DNA from: Bacteroidales bacterium
GTDB taxonomy: Bacteria; Bacteroidota; Bacteroidia; Bacteroidales; UBA932
Length of the DNA stretch: 64,000 nt
Assembly (NCBI GenBank): GCA_024695285.1
Contig: JAILIM010000023.1
Coordinates: 1 to 64,000 of the forward strand
Reading direction: 5' to 3'
This document shows, in pieces, positions 8,416 to 19,400 of the stretch. How positions within the stretch are numbered: the stretch's first letter is position 1; each line of letters begins with the position of its first letter. The position numbers were made by a program, and so were the translations under genes. The notes beneath the pieces are model-generated. The model had not been told where the DNA came from, did not search any database, and saw only the letters and a program-made list of their open reading frames with translations.

Positions 8416-10958
8416 CAATAGTTGGCACCGGGAGGCGTGCAGGTCTTCTGGGGATTGCCTCCGAGCTGCGACCAGTTCGGGCCGGGGGCTGTCGTTTTCT
8501 GGCATTTGATCTTGTATAGAATGGCACCCTGGGATGAGCTGCCGGTCACGTAGATGGTTCCGTCAGGCCCGATCGTAGGGCTGGTCCTGGGGTTCTCAAG
8601 TTCCAAAGAGGAAATGAGTTTGCCGTCCGCGGAAGAGAGCTTGAGCAGCTTGTTTCCGCCGTAGTCGACTACATACACATAGCCCAGGGCGTCGATGGCC
8701 GGAACTCCGGTGTTGTAGTTGCCTTCCGTATTGTAAACCCAGCCCTTGTCGCCGGTCTTTGAGTTCAGGCGGAATACCTTCTCCGCTGCGCGGAAGTAGG
8801 CGTTGCCGTCGGCATCGAGCACGCAGCCAAGACCTAGGACGCCGTTGGTGGAGTGGGTCTCCAGTTCGACCTTCCAAAGAGGCGTCGGCGCCGAATCGAA
8901 CACATAATTGTCCAGATTGTACTTGGCGCAGATCATATTCTCGTTGTCGCTGGTGGCGCAGACATAGACGCAATGGTCGGTGCCCACAGCAGGCTGGCCG
9001 GCCTTGGCCAGGTAGCCGTTGCCGTCGGTGTGGCGCATGCTGAGGAGGTTGGTCTTACGGCCGGCGTCGCTGTTGGCTGAGGTCTTCCAGTTTCCCAGGG
9101 CACCGTCTACGACGGCCACGTGATATCCGCCGCTGGTTTCGGTGCTGGGCTCGCGTCCCTGCTTGGTGCCGCCCCTGTTGGTCGAATAAATGAGCTCTCC
9201 CTTGTATCCCGCTGCCATACCGCCCCAGGAGCCCTTGTCACACTCAAGTACCTGTACCAACGACCCATTGGAGCGCCTGAAAACGGCGGCGTTCCTGGTC
9301 AGGTCGTTTCCGCAGTTCGTCAGGACCACTGCGACATAGTCTCCCACGATGGTCGGAATTGTATTGCGGTACTGCGATGTGTTCCCGGTGTCGTGGTACC
9401 AGTTTTCGCCGGACAGGTCGGGCCTGATGGAGTACAGGCCGCCGTGGCCGCTTTCGCTGTAGCCGTATTGCACGGGAATGTACACATTGCCCTGGGAGTC
9501 GATGGAAGGTGTTGGTGTCTGGATGTCGCGGTCGGTGATGCACGGTTCACGTTTTCCGATGTCGTAGGAGCCGAAGATGCTGCCGTCGGGATTGAATCCG
9601 ATGAGATGATAGCCGGAGGAAGCCACATAAATCTTGTCTCCTGCAGGAGTGACTGCTGGAGCCGTCCAGTCTGCCACTGCGGTGCCTTTCCCGTCCGTGG
9701 TTTCGTCATAGAGCTTGCTCCACTCTATGGTGAGGTCATGTCCTTCCGAGAGGGCGACGGAGAAAGTCTTGGATGCAGACGCCTTCTGGCCGTAATGGTC
9801 CGTAACCGTGAGGCTTACCGGGATGTCGTCTCCATAGGTGTTGAACATCACCTCGGGATTCTGTGCTGAGGAAACGATGCCGCCGATGTTCCATTCCCAT
9901 ACCTCGATGCCGTCTTCCGACGTGGATTTGTCCGTAAACCTGATGATTTCGTCCATCTTGGGATTCGCGGGAATATCGAAGGCTGCAACAGGTTTTTGCT
10001 TTTCGGTGGAGCCGGTCTTGAACTGGAAGATTGCATATACCGGATGATGGTCGGATATCCACAGTTTTTCCCATTTCATGTTGAGGGTGCGGAAACGCAG
10101 GCACTTTTCGAATCCAGACCAGAAGATGTGGTCCAGGTGCTGATGCTTGGAAATCGTGCTCTGGCTGCCCCACCAGTGGAAAGTTTCGATATTGTCGGTG
10201 AGGGGAGCCGTCTGCCTTGCGCTGGAGTATTTTTCCAGTATTGGAGCCAGTATCGGGTCGGTCTCTTCGAGGTTCCAGTCTGCCGAAAGGACGGTTGGAA
10301 GCCCGGCGGGGCATTTTTCTTTGACGGTATTCAATATGACCTGTACTTCCTTGGGCTGGGAGGCCTCATACAGGCTGAAGTGTGTATTGATGTAGAAGAA
10401 CCGGCGCCCGCTTTCCTTGGCGGTGAGTACGGCCCAGGTTGCGGTGCGGCTGTGCCCGTATTGTCCGTCGGTCATTTCAGGGAAATAGCTCCCCACCACA
10501 TTGGGTGTAGGCGACAGCCATACCGTCCCCCAGTCTTCCAGCGAGATTTCATCCGTCTTGTACAGGATAGAGGTCGATTCCCCCTTCTGTGATCCGTCGG
10601 TGCGGCCGACGCCTACATAGGCGTACCCTTTGCAGTTGGCGACGATGTCTGAGACCTGATTCATTTCGGCTTCCTGGAGACCGATTACCATAGGCTGCAT
10701 GGTGTTCACCATCTTAAAGTAGCCTTTCTTGCGCACTTCCCAGTCGCGGTCGCCGACGTCAGGATCGTCCGCCTTGTTCCTGGCGGAGTAATAACGTACG
10801 TTGGAGGACATTATCATTAGGCCCTTTACTTCCTCGGAAGGGAGCGGATCCTCATCATCCACCTCGACGGTGTACCATTTGCTGTAATCCAATTGCTGCT
10901 GCTTGTAACAGGATGGCAGCAGGAGAAGCAGGAACAGGAGATTTATATATTTTTTCAT
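8415..10958 (-). CDS. EEP phosphodiesterase + PKD + PQQ-propeller lipoprotein
   Basis: An 847-residue lipoprotein (lipobox LPSC, Cys17). The start at 10958 is chosen because it gives MKKYINLL and a clean signal peptide; an upstream in-frame ATG at 10985 adds nine residues lying in a repeat. The EEP domain (about 45-315) keeps N53, E97, H193 (NTHFS), D227 and N229 (SADWN), and D303-H304 (SDHHP). A PKD domain (about 325-405) and a PQQ-like propeller (about 415-835) follow. It is a clear paralogue of the 1099-residue neighbour, sharing phrases such as GLMIMSSNVR, ETFHWWG and NWSQLGGNP, but has no fimbrillin-like domain. It comes directly after SusD, a position often held by surface glycan-binding proteins, so the propeller may bind the ligand that the EEP domain cuts. 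Confidence 0.82.
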   Translation of the reverse strand: MKKYINLLFLLLLLPSCYKQQQLDYSKWYTVEVDDEDPLPSEEVKGLMIMSSNVRYYSARNKADDPDVGDRDWEVRKKGYFKMVNTMQPMVIGLQEAEMNQVSDIVANCKGYAYVGVGRTDGSQKGESTSILYKTDEISLEDWGTVWLSPTPNVVGSYFPEMTDGQYGHSRTATWAVLTAKESGRRFFYINTHFSLYEASQPKEVQVILNTVKEKCPAGLPTVLSADWNLEETDPILAPILEKYSSARQTAPLTDNIETFHWWGSQSTISKHQHLDHIFWSGFEKCLRFRTLNMKWEKLWISDHHPVYAIFQFKTGSTEKQKPVAAFDIPANPKMDEIIRFTDKSTSEDGIEVWEWNIGGIVSSAQNPEVMFNTYGDDIPVSLTVTDHYGQKASASKTFSVALSEGHDLTIEWSKLYDETTDGKGTAVADWTAPAVTPAGDKIYVASSGYHLIGFNPDGSIFGSYDIGKREPCITDRDIQTPTPSIDSQGNVYIPVQYGYSESGHGGLYSIRPDLSGENWYHDTGNTSQYRNTIPTIVGDYVAVVLTNCGNDLTRNAAVFRRSNGSLVQVLECDKGSWGGMAAGYKGELIYSTNRGGTKQGREPSTETSGGYHVAVVDGALGNWKTSANSDAGRKTNLLSMRHTDGNGYLAKAGQPAVGTDHCVYVCATSDNENMICAKYNLDNYVFDSAPTPLWKVELETHSTNGVLGLGCVLDADGNAYFRAAEKVFRLNSKTGDKGWVYNTEGNYNTGVPAIDALGYVYVVDYGGNKLLKLSSADGKLISSLELENPRTSPTIGPDGTIYVTGSSSQGAILYKIKCQKTTAPGPNWSQLGGNPQKTCTPPGANY

Positions 10959-10997
10959 GCTTTTAGATTTTTCGACTTCGCTCAAAATGACAAAAGG

Positions 10998-12851
10998 TCA
11001 CCATCCGGGGTTCTGGTCAAGTTTGTAGCCGTGGTTTTCATACTCGCGAATGACTTCGGCGGGAATGGGATAGAGGTACTGGCGGTCGTCGTCGTGCCAT
11101 TTGCGCTTCACGATAACCTCATAGCGGAGATCATATCCGCCGTCGGGGTTCTCATCCAGGCGGAGGCCCTGCTCTGCAGAGCTTTCGGGGAAGACTTGAA
11201 CGTATTTGTTCTGTGCGTAGCTGGGAACATTGGCGTACTCGTCATAGGTGACGTAAAAATCCTGGGTGTCGTCGTCGTTCACCTTGAACTGGGCGTTCAG
11301 GACGGGGACGTGGATGCCTGTCCAGGGGACTCGTTCGAAGTTCTTACCTTCCTTCCAGCGTTTGAGGTCGTCGGCGCGGAAGCCTTCGTAGACCAGCTCG
11401 ATAGCCCTTTCGCGGCGGATTTCAAGGATCACGGGATCGTTGATGTCGGGATAGAAGGTCTCCTGCAGGTATTTGTCCACCTTGGTGGGCTTGGACAGCG
11501 TCACGCCGGGCTTGTCCTGGAAACCGGCCCGCAGGCGCAGGGCTCCGATTGTGGCGGCCCAGTCTGCGTCGGTGAGTTCTCCCAGTTCCGCCATGGCCTC
11601 GGCATAGTTGAGCAGCACCTCGGCGTAACGGAATACGGGCTGGCTGTTCTCGTTCTTGGATGTGCCGTTCTTTTCCGTAGAGTCCTCGACGAATTTTATG
11701 GGCTGGTAGCCGGTGATGGCAACCCCGTCCACTATGTTGGGACGGCGGTCTCTCCAGCCTCCGCCCTTCATCTCATACCTGGGGCCCTTGACTGTCTGGG
11801 CCAGGCGGGCGTCGCGGCCGGCGAATTCATTAATGAAGTTGATGGCCTTGTACGCGGGTTTGTCGGTGAACGGCGTGCCGTCAGTGCAGAGGTAGGTGAA
11901 TATGAATGCCCTTGAAAGACAGGAGCAACCGCCGTAGGTAGGTGAAGTCCAGTACCAGTTGGCATCGCCTGTCACCAGGTCGATGAGGGATGCCTGCACG
12001 CCAAGGATGACTTCATCGGTGATGATGTCCTTGGAGTAGAAAAGGCTTCTGTATGCCCCGAGCGAAGGATTGTCGGTCAGATATGCATCTGCACACACCT
12101 TATTGTTAAGCTGCACCAGGGGGTCGTTGATAATCACCTTTGCGGCGTCCGCTGCCAGCCGGTAAAGCTTGTTTGCGGTCCAGTCGGCAGTCTCCAGGTT
12201 ATGGTATTTGCGCCAGGATGCTTCCCAGAGACAGGCGCGGCTCTTCAAGGCGTAGGCGGCATTCTTGGATATGCGGGTGTTGCTTTTCGATGATGTGGTC
12301 CTGATGTGTTCAGCAGCGAAATCAAGGTCGTCTATTATATGGCTGATGATGACGTCGCGGGAATCCCTGTTCTTGTACATCTCGTCCAGCTCGTCATTCT
12401 TGAGGCAGTGGTCTAACCAGGGCACGCCGCCATAGGTGAAGAGCTTTTTGTAATAGAAGTACGCCCTGAACCAGCGTGCAAGACCCTCGTAATGGTCTTT
12501 GTCGGCCTGAGATACGGTGCACATTTCTTCATCGTGTATGCCGTCGATAAAGTAGTTGACCGTGCGGAGGTAGCCCCAGCCCCAGGAAGTGGATGTCTCT
12601 GCCGTATATGCTGAGGTGTAGAACGTACTTACGCTCCTGCCGACTGCATAGTCTGTAGTCCCTTCACCGCTGGTCAGTTCACTCAGCGACGGGAGCTGAT
12701 TGTAGAAGGAGAGTGAATATGCTTCCAGACCCTGTGCCGAGCCGAAAATCAGGGCTTTGTTCCCGGATGTCACCGGCAATTCCACCAGGGAGCAGGAATA
12801 AACGCTGAGTGCTCCCAGGGCGGCGATGATCAATATCCTGTACTTTTTCAT
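10998..12851 (-). CDS. SusD/RagB-family surface lipoprotein
   Basis: A 617-residue SusD-like lipoprotein with lipobox VYSC (Cys about 20). N-terminal TPR-type helices are present, and motifs usual in the family include RAYFYYKKLFTYGGVPW near residue 130 and FRYAEVLLNYAEAMAELG near 410, then a C-terminal region with RRERAIELVYEGFRADDLKRW. SusD proteins bind the glycan at the cell surface and form the lid of the SusC transporter. It starts 5 bp after the SusC stop and is followed by the EEP lipoprotein, with a short TCAGAATGACA-type repeat copy in the 39-bp gap. Confidence 0.95.
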   Translation of the reverse strand: MKKYRILIIAALGALSVYSCSLVELPVTSGNKALIFGSAQGLEAYSLSFYNQLPSLSELTSGEGTTDYAVGRSVSTFYTSAYTAETSTSWGWGYLRTVNYFIDGIHDEEMCTVSQADKDHYEGLARWFRAYFYYKKLFTYGGVPWLDHCLKNDELDEMYKNRDSRDVIISHIIDDLDFAAEHIRTTSSKSNTRISKNAAYALKSRACLWEASWRKYHNLETADWTANKLYRLAADAAKVIINDPLVQLNNKVCADAYLTDNPSLGAYRSLFYSKDIITDEVILGVQASLIDLVTGDANWYWTSPTYGGCSCLSRAFIFTYLCTDGTPFTDKPAYKAINFINEFAGRDARLAQTVKGPRYEMKGGGWRDRRPNIVDGVAITGYQPIKFVEDSTEKNGTSKNENSQPVFRYAEVLLNYAEAMAELGELTDADWAATIGALRLRAGFQDKPGVTLSKPTKVDKYLQETFYPDINDPVILEIRRERAIELVYEGFRADDLKRWKEGKNFERVPWTGIHVPVLNAQFKVNDDDTQDFYVTYDEYANVPSYAQNKYVQVFPESSAEQGLRLDENPDGGYDLRYEVIVKRKWHDDDRQYLYPIPAEVIREYENHGYKLDQNPGW

Positions 12852-12856
12852 AACCG

Positions 12857-15800
12857 TCAGATTTTAATGGTTATACCAAGTGAGAACGTCCTCAGGGAGG
12901 TGAGGCTGTTGCCGTCTCCGTAGTTGTCGGTGCCGTTGCCGAGGTCGGCGTCGGATCCGTGTGTGGCGGTGACGACATCAACGTCCGTGGTCAGCCTGTA
13001 CAGAGGCGACCAGGTGTAAAGGTTCTCGCCTGAGAAATAGATGCTGAGGCCGCTAAGGCCGATGGGCTTCAGCCATTTGCGGGGAAGGTTCCAGCCGACC
13101 TGCAAGTTCTGGAGCCGGCAGTATGCGGCATTCAGGACGTAGCGGTCCACTTTGTGCTGGCCGGAGAAGAAGATGCGGTAATAGCCGCTGTATTTCGGCA
13201 GGAATGCATCAGGATTCTCCGGGGTCCAGGCGTTGTTGACCGTCCAGGCCAGGGCATTTCCGTATGGCCTGTGGTACTGGCCCCAGATGATGGATTCACC
13301 GCTCGGATACCAGTCCTGCTTGCCTATTCCCTGGAACATCGCGGATGCGAAGATTCCGTTCCACTCAAAATTCAGGGATAGGGAATAATGATATCTTGGG
13401 TGCTTGTTTCCGACAATCACCATGTCTCCGGCATCGTTTGCCGTCTGGGCACCCTTGTCAATCATATAGTTCCCGTTGTTGTCCTTCAGGATGACGTCCC
13501 CGGGTTTTGATATGTATCCCTCGTTGATTTGGATGAGCTTGTTGACATAAGGGATTCCCGGGCCGTAGAAATTGTTGATCTGCTCGTCGCTTTCGAAGAA
13601 ACCGTCAAACTGGAATCCCCAGATTTCGCCGATTTCCTGACCCTCGTAGTAGTCACTCAAGGACTTTGACGGGTTGTTGTAGCGGGTGATGAAGGAACGG
13701 TTGTCGGCAAGGGTGGCCTTGATTCCGTAATTGAAGTCGTGGCCGGCGATGGGGACGGCATCGTCGTAGCTCAGCGAAAGCTCGAAGCCGCGGGTGATCA
13801 GGTCTGCATAGTTGCCTTTGGGTGCGCTGGCTCCGTAGGTGTCGGGCAGGGTCGGACCCACGGTGTACATATTCAGCGTGTTGCGCACGTAATAGTCGCC
13901 CGTGAAGTTGATCTTCCCGTTGTAGAAGCCTATGTCGACACCGCCATCTATGGTCCTGGACGTTTCCCATGTCAGGTTGTCCGGAATCTGGCTCGGTATC
14001 GAGGTTATGCGCCTCTTGGACTCTCCGTCGATGACGTTGTTGAGGTTGGAGAATCCGAACCTCTCCACAAAGGAATACTCCGATACGTTACCGTTGCCGA
14101 GCTCGCCCCAGGAGACACGCAGCTTGAGGTTGGATATGATGGAAGGGTTTACGTTCCACCAATGTTCCTTGGAGACTCTCCATGCGGCAGAAGCGGAAGG
14201 GAAGAAGCCCCATTGCTGGTTGGTGGGGAACTTGGATGACCCGTCATAGCGACCGTTGAGTTCCAGAAGGAATCGCTCGTCGAAGGCGTAGTTGAGCCTT
14301 GCGAACACGCCCGCGCTCTTCCACCGGCCTTCGTAGGAATACTCGGAGAAATTGTCTCCCATTGCCATGTTGATGGATTCCACGTCCTCGGATATTAGCC
14401 CGTAGCGCAGCATCTGGAACTGCTTTGATGCGTATTGTTCCCAGTTGAAGCCGGCCAGGACCTTGAAATCGTGCTTTTCGTTCCACACTTTTGCATACTC
14501 TGCATAGGCATTGGTCGAAATATAATTGCTCCGGAGCCAATACTCCTGGACATAGTCGTTCACGCCGGGAGTTCCTCTCCATGTGATTTCTCCCGGAGCC
14601 TCACTGTAGCTGACCATGGTGTTCTTCTTCAGGTTGTTCTCCCAGTTAGCCCTGAAGGAGAAGTCTGCGTTGAGCCGGAGGGTATGGTCGAAGAATTCTG
14701 CGCGGGCTCCTGTCGTGGTGGTTAAGTTGTTCCGGAGTTTGTCGGTGTAATTCTTACCGGTCACCAAGCCGCCGATTGCCATGGCGCCGCTCTTGGTGAG
14801 GGTTCCGTCGGGATTGAAAACGGGGACGCTCACGTGGCCCTCGTCCTGCATGCTGCGGAGGAACAGGCCGTTGTTGTTCTGGTTATGGCTGGCGGGGATA
14901 TGGTTCTTTTCGTAGTTGAACGAGATATTTTCCCATATTTTCAGCCAGTCGAACGGCCGGGCCGTGACCTTGGACCTCAGGGCGGTCGTGAAGTATTCGT
15001 CCGGGTTGAAATTCAGGATTCCGTCGTATTTGTAGATGCGCCCCGATACGTAATAGTCGATTTTTCCGGTCGTGCCGCTTGCGGACATGTTGTGAGTGCG
15101 GGCCATCGTGTATGGCTTGTAGATAACCTTGTAGTAGTTGGTGTTGCCGTAATAGACGTAACGGCCGCTCTCGTCCACGTCCACTTCATCGGTGATGCCC
15201 TTTTGCTTGCGCCGCAGGAATTCGTCCAGCCAGGCCTGCGAGAATTCCTGGCTGGTGTTGATTCCGGAAGGCAGCACGCCCCAGTAGTTATAGTATGAAT
15301 CCCTGAACAGAGAGGCATAAACATATCCGTCATCGACAATGTTAGGAAGGTTGCTCGGCGTCAGGAAGGAAAGATTCTCGTTGTAGCTGAAATTGAATTT
15401 GCCCGCTTCGTTCGATGCGCTCTTCGTGGTTATGAGCACCACGCCGAACGTCGCCCTGGAGCCGTAGATGGACGCTGATGCGGCATCTTTCAGCACGGAC
15501 ACGCTCTCGATGTCGTCCGGGTTGAGCAGCGCCGGGTCTCCTTCCACGCCGTCGATGAGCACGAGGGCGTTGCCGCCGCCGCCGACCGAGGTGGTACCTC
15601 TGATGTTGTAGTCGGCGCTGCGGCTTGGCTTGCCGTCAGAAAGGGTGATATTCAGGTTTGGAATTGCGCCCACAAGCATCTGGGTGGCATTCGATGACGG
15701 ACGCCCCGAGAATACCTCGGCAGTGACCTGGTCCACTGCTCCTGTCAGGTTTGCCCTCTTGGCGGTGCCGTAACCCACGACGACCACCTCGTCCAGGAAC

Positions 15801-16093
15801 TCGGAAGAAGAGGACATCATGACCTCCACGGGGCCAGGGCCGGAGACTGTGAATGTGTAGTCTTTATATCCCAGGGACGAGATGACAATCTCCTGCCCTT
15901 TGGAGGCTGAAATCGAAAACTCTCCGTCGATGGATGTGACCGTTCCGCCGGGCATACCCTTGACGAACACACCGGCTCCGATCACAGGCTCTCCGGAGGC
16001 GGCGTCAGTGACGACACCGGTGACTGTCAGGGACTGTGCGAAGCCGGTTACGGCAAGGAATGCCAGCAATAATGATGAAACAAAACGTTGCAT
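12857..16093 (-). CDS. SusC/RagA-family TonB-dependent transporter
   Basis: A 1078-residue outer membrane transporter. After a signal peptide (about 1-20, GFAQ) comes a carboxypeptidase-regulatory-like domain (VTGVVTDAASGEPVIGAGV), then the TonB box/plug region with EVVVVGYGTAKRANLTGAV and SVLKDAASASIYGSRA, then a 22-strand barrel ending in FSLGITIKI. It imports oligosaccharides with its SusD partner, powered by TonB. A TAnnTTTG-type box lies at 16120-16127, about 27 bp upstream of the ATG, so the susC-to-GH2 operon may have its own promoter below the regulator gene. Confidence 0.95.
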   Translation of the reverse strand: MQRFVSSLLLAFLAVTGFAQSLTVTGVVTDAASGEPVIGAGVFVKGMPGGTVTSIDGEFSISASKGQEIVISSLGYKDYTFTVSGPGPVEVMMSSSSEFLDEVVVVGYGTAKRANLTGAVDQVTAEVFSGRPSSNATQMLVGAIPNLNITLSDGKPSRSADYNIRGTTSVGGGGNALVLIDGVEGDPALLNPDDIESVSVLKDAASASIYGSRATFGVVLITTKSASNEAGKFNFSYNENLSFLTPSNLPNIVDDGYVYASLFRDSYYNYWGVLPSGINTSQEFSQAWLDEFLRRKQKGITDEVDVDESGRYVYYGNTNYYKVIYKPYTMARTHNMSASGTTGKIDYYVSGRIYKYDGILNFNPDEYFTTALRSKVTARPFDWLKIWENISFNYEKNHIPASHNQNNNGLFLRSMQDEGHVSVPVFNPDGTLTKSGAMAIGGLVTGKNYTDKLRNNLTTTTGARAEFFDHTLRLNADFSFRANWENNLKKNTMVSYSEAPGEITWRGTPGVNDYVQEYWLRSNYISTNAYAEYAKVWNEKHDFKVLAGFNWEQYASKQFQMLRYGLISEDVESINMAMGDNFSEYSYEGRWKSAGVFARLNYAFDERFLLELNGRYDGSSKFPTNQQWGFFPSASAAWRVSKEHWWNVNPSIISNLKLRVSWGELGNGNVSEYSFVERFGFSNLNNVIDGESKRRITSIPSQIPDNLTWETSRTIDGGVDIGFYNGKINFTGDYYVRNTLNMYTVGPTLPDTYGASAPKGNYADLITRGFELSLSYDDAVPIAGHDFNYGIKATLADNRSFITRYNNPSKSLSDYYEGQEIGEIWGFQFDGFFESDEQINNFYGPGIPYVNKLIQINEGYISKPGDVILKDNNGNYMIDKGAQTANDAGDMVIVGNKHPRYHYSLSLNFEWNGIFASAMFQGIGKQDWYPSGESIIWGQYHRPYGNALAWTVNNAWTPENPDAFLPKYSGYYRIFFSGQHKVDRYVLNAAYCRLQNLQVGWNLPRKWLKPIGLSGLSIYFSGENLYTWSPLYRLTTDVDVVTATHGSDADLGNGTDNYGDGNSLTSLRTFSLGITIKI

Positions 16094-16119
16094 ATGGTTA
16101 TCCGGATAACTATTTGATG

Positions 16120-16127
16120 CAAAAATA
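16120..16127 (-). promoter_or_regulatory. Putative -7 box upstream of susC
   Basis: On the minus strand the bases read TATTTTTG, matching the Bacteroidales -7 consensus TAnnTTTG, about 27 bp before the susC ATG. I did not find a TTG -33 box at the preferred 19-21 bp spacing, so this is weak. The region just upstream (16128-16190) is AT-rich, unlike the genes around it. Confidence 0.35.
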
Positions 16128-16181
16128 AACCGGACAGCCGCAAATTGCTACACCAATTATTTACATAATTGCAACTATTAT

Positions 16182-16460
16182 TTATTTTTGGCTGCTGCCG
16201 GCTGCATTGAATTTCAGAAGGACCACCCCGAGTGAGGGAATGCCTGCGGTCTCCGGGCATTTCTGCTCAAAAAACGCCTTGACGGCGGGACGCCGCACCG
16301 GCCAGGGCTGTCCTCCGAACTTATAATCATACTCCGGCCTGTTGTCGTCCAGGAACCTCACGTTGAACGTTCCCACGGTAATCCCATCTCCGCCCTGCTG
16401 GCCAAAGCACAGCTGAGGCAGCATCGCCAGGGCAAATAAGAAACTAAGTATCTTGTTCAT
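16182..16460 (-). pseudogene. Internally deleted EEP (endonuclease/exonuclease/phosphatase) remnant
   Basis: The 92-residue frame has a good signal peptide (MNKILSFLFALAMLPQLCFG) and the first strand of an EEP domain (ITVGTFNVRFLDDNRPEYDY), including the conserved Asn of FNVR. After about residue 70 the expected rest of the domain is missing: no QE, NTH or GDxN motifs occur. The tail GIPSLGVVLLKFN resembles the last strand of EEP enzymes, usually preceded by SDH, so the gene may have lost about 200 central codons with the frame kept. It lies between the regulator gene and susC, in a locus with two intact EEP lipoproteins. It could still be translated as a small secreted peptide. Confidence 0.6.
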
Positions 16461-16461
16461 A

Positions 16462-19400
16462 CTATTTCATCGGTTTGGCGACGTTGCGGAGCCTCCACTG
16501 CCGGGGAGTCATGCCGAATTCGCGCTTGAAGCATTCAGAGAAGAAGGAATGGGTGTTGAATCCGACAGCGGAGGCCACTTCCTGCACCGATACCGAATCA
16601 TCCTTCAGCAGTTCCACGGCGCGGTGCAGGCGCACTTTCATCACGTACTCCATAGGGGAGAGCCCTGAGTACTCCTTCATCTTCTTGTATAGGGATGACG
16701 GGGACATGCATACCACTTCAGCAATGTCGTCCAGCGTGATGTTGCGGTGCAGGTTGGCGGAAACGTATTCCTGTATGCTTCGGAGGAACTTCTGCTCCAT
16801 CGCCGACACCCTTCCGGTCGGAAGTTCGCCGCTTGAAGGCAGCGAGGACACATAGAACTCGTAGATGCGGCGGCGGTTCTCAATCAGGTTTTCCACCGTG
16901 CTGCGAAGTTTTTTCGGCGAGAACGGCTTCTCCAGGTAGGCGTCGGCTCCGCCCTCCAGGCTTTCCTGCATAAAGACGTCGGGCACCTCTGCCGACAGCA
17001 GGATCAGTGGAATGTGGCTCGTGGCAAGGTTGCCTTTCAGCGCCTTCGTGAATGCGATTCCGTCCATTTCCGGCATAATAACGTCGGAGACGACCAAAGT
17101 GGGGGAGGCCCCCGCCTCAATCTTTTCGAGTGCCTGCTTGCCGTTGGATGCATAGATGATTCCGTAGGTGTCGCCAAGAATGCTTCCGATGACGTGTGCC
17201 ATATCCTTGTCGTCCTCGACGACCAGCACGGACATGTCCTTGTCATCTACCGTCGGCAGTGCATTCGACTGTGTATCTTCCGACGAAAGGGGAAGCGTGA
17301 ATATGAAACGGTTCACCTTCAGGTCGTCATCCATAGTAAGGGACCCTCCCAGCAGGGTTGCGAACTGGCGGCTGGTGGACAGTCCCAGGCCTGTGCCTTC
17401 CACATTCGTGGATACATTGTCTTCGTACCGGTAAAAAGGCGTGAAGATCAGCTCACGGACGTCTTCCGGAAGCACCGGGCCGTCGTTCACCACGCAGACG
17501 GAAGCGTCGCCTCCGTTGACCGTAAGGGTCATCGAAGTGTGCTTGTCGGAGTACTTGAGAGCATTGGAGAGCAGGTTGTCGAAGATGCGCCCGAGGGAAC
17601 GTACGTCGGTTTCGCAGTACACGGGAACTTCCGGAAGTCCAAGCGTAATGGTCTTGCCTTCCTGAAGAAACATAGGATGGAAGCGGCGGTGCGCATCTTT
17701 CAGGATACTTCTTATGTCGAGGAATTCCGGGTGGATCTGGAACGTGGAGTCGGTCAGTTTGCGGAAGTCCAGGAGCTCGTTGATCAGAACGTTGAGTTTC
17801 AGGGAGTTCCGCCTCATTATATCCAGATTCTCCTGCACGGAGCCGTCCGGGGAGGAAGAGAATTTGCGTATCAGCGCCTCCAGCGGGATCTGCACCAGGG
17901 AGAGGGGAGTGCGAATCTCGTGGGCTATGGAGGAAAGGAAGTCCATCTTGGAGTCCAGCAGTTTGCGTTCCTGTTCACGCGCTGCTTTGACTTTAGCCCT
18001 GCGGTCCGAAAAAATCGCAATTGCAACTGTGATCGACAGGAACAGGAGCAGATACAGCAGCAGGGCCACGGGGCTCAGCAGCAGAGGCGGCTGCACTCTC
18101 AGGCCCGTGGATGCCTCGGGACTCTCTTCACCGGACAGGGAAAGGGCCTTCAGTTTCAGGTCCCACTTTCCGGCGGGGACGTCGTAGACCGTGAATGTGC
18201 CGCCCTGCACCGGTGTCCATTCGTTGAACCCGTCAATTTTCCAGTAAAGCTCACGGCTTGGGAATCGCTCGTAATCCAGCGTGGACACATTCACGGCAAA
18301 GGAGCGTATCGTGCGGCCTATGTTAAGGTATGCCGGACACATGAAATGGCCGTCATCTGCGTCCTCTGATGAAGACAGTGTGTACAGTGATGAAATGACC
18401 GGTGCGTGAGGGCTCGAAGACTGCTCCTTCAGGGCTTTGGCGGAGAAGGAGATGAAGCCGTCTGATGTGCCAGCGTAGAGCGTGCCGTCGGAAGAAATGC
18501 AGTTGGACGAGTAGTTGAAGCTGTCGACGTCCAGGGCATCCCGGGGGATGACTGGCAATTGCTTGGTGTCGTCGGGGTTCAGGACGAGGATGCCGTGCGC
18601 TCCGGTCACCCAGAGCAGGCGGCCGTCCTTTTCCCTTGAGATCTTCAGCAGGCGCATTTCCGTGCCATTTCGAGGCTGGAAGACGTTCTGACCGGGGTCG
18701 TACTCCCAAAGACCGTTGCCCTCGGACGTGACGAACACACGTCCACCGGCATCTTCGGTGATGTCGGTAAGGATGTTGGCGATGGGGATGGTGTACGTGG
18801 AAAGGACGTTCCCGGAATATTTATAGATAGTGCCGCCGATGCTGGCCACCCAGACGCTGCCGTCCGTGGTGCAGATGATGCTGCAGACTTGCGAGGCGGG
18901 CATGAAGATTTCCCTTGTGAACTTGCCGTCGGGGCTGTCAAGGCCTGCAATGAATCCGTCCTTGCCGCCTATCCAGAGCCGGCCGGAAACGTCCCTGCAG
19001 AAGGCGTAGGCGGACTTGCCGGCCTCCGGATAAGCTGTCATACGTCCGGTTTCGGTATCAATCAGGGTCACCGGGATGTCTTCGTCTATGGTTCCGACCC
19101 AGAGCCTGGAGCCTTCAGCCATCAGGCCTGTGACGTTGCGCCCCGGAAGGAACTGCCTGGCGCTGCGGTCATTGCCTGACCGAGAATCCAGGCAGAGCAG
19201 GCCCCTGGTGTCACTACCAATCCAGATTCGGCCGTCAGGTGTTTCCACGAAGTCCCTGGCCTTGAAACGGCCACCGGCGAAGGCGTCGGAATAATGCCTG
19301 AACTGTACTTTGTCCGGCGTGATCTGAGCCAGGCCTTCGAAAAGGGTTCCCGCCCATACCCTGCCGTTGCCGTCTTCCGTGAGGCATCTGAAAGAATTGT

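Noticed and set aside
17014..18369. A 451-codon plus-strand open frame inside the HTCS gene
   Set aside because: Antisense shadow of a gene with complete sensor, kinase, receiver and HTH domains.
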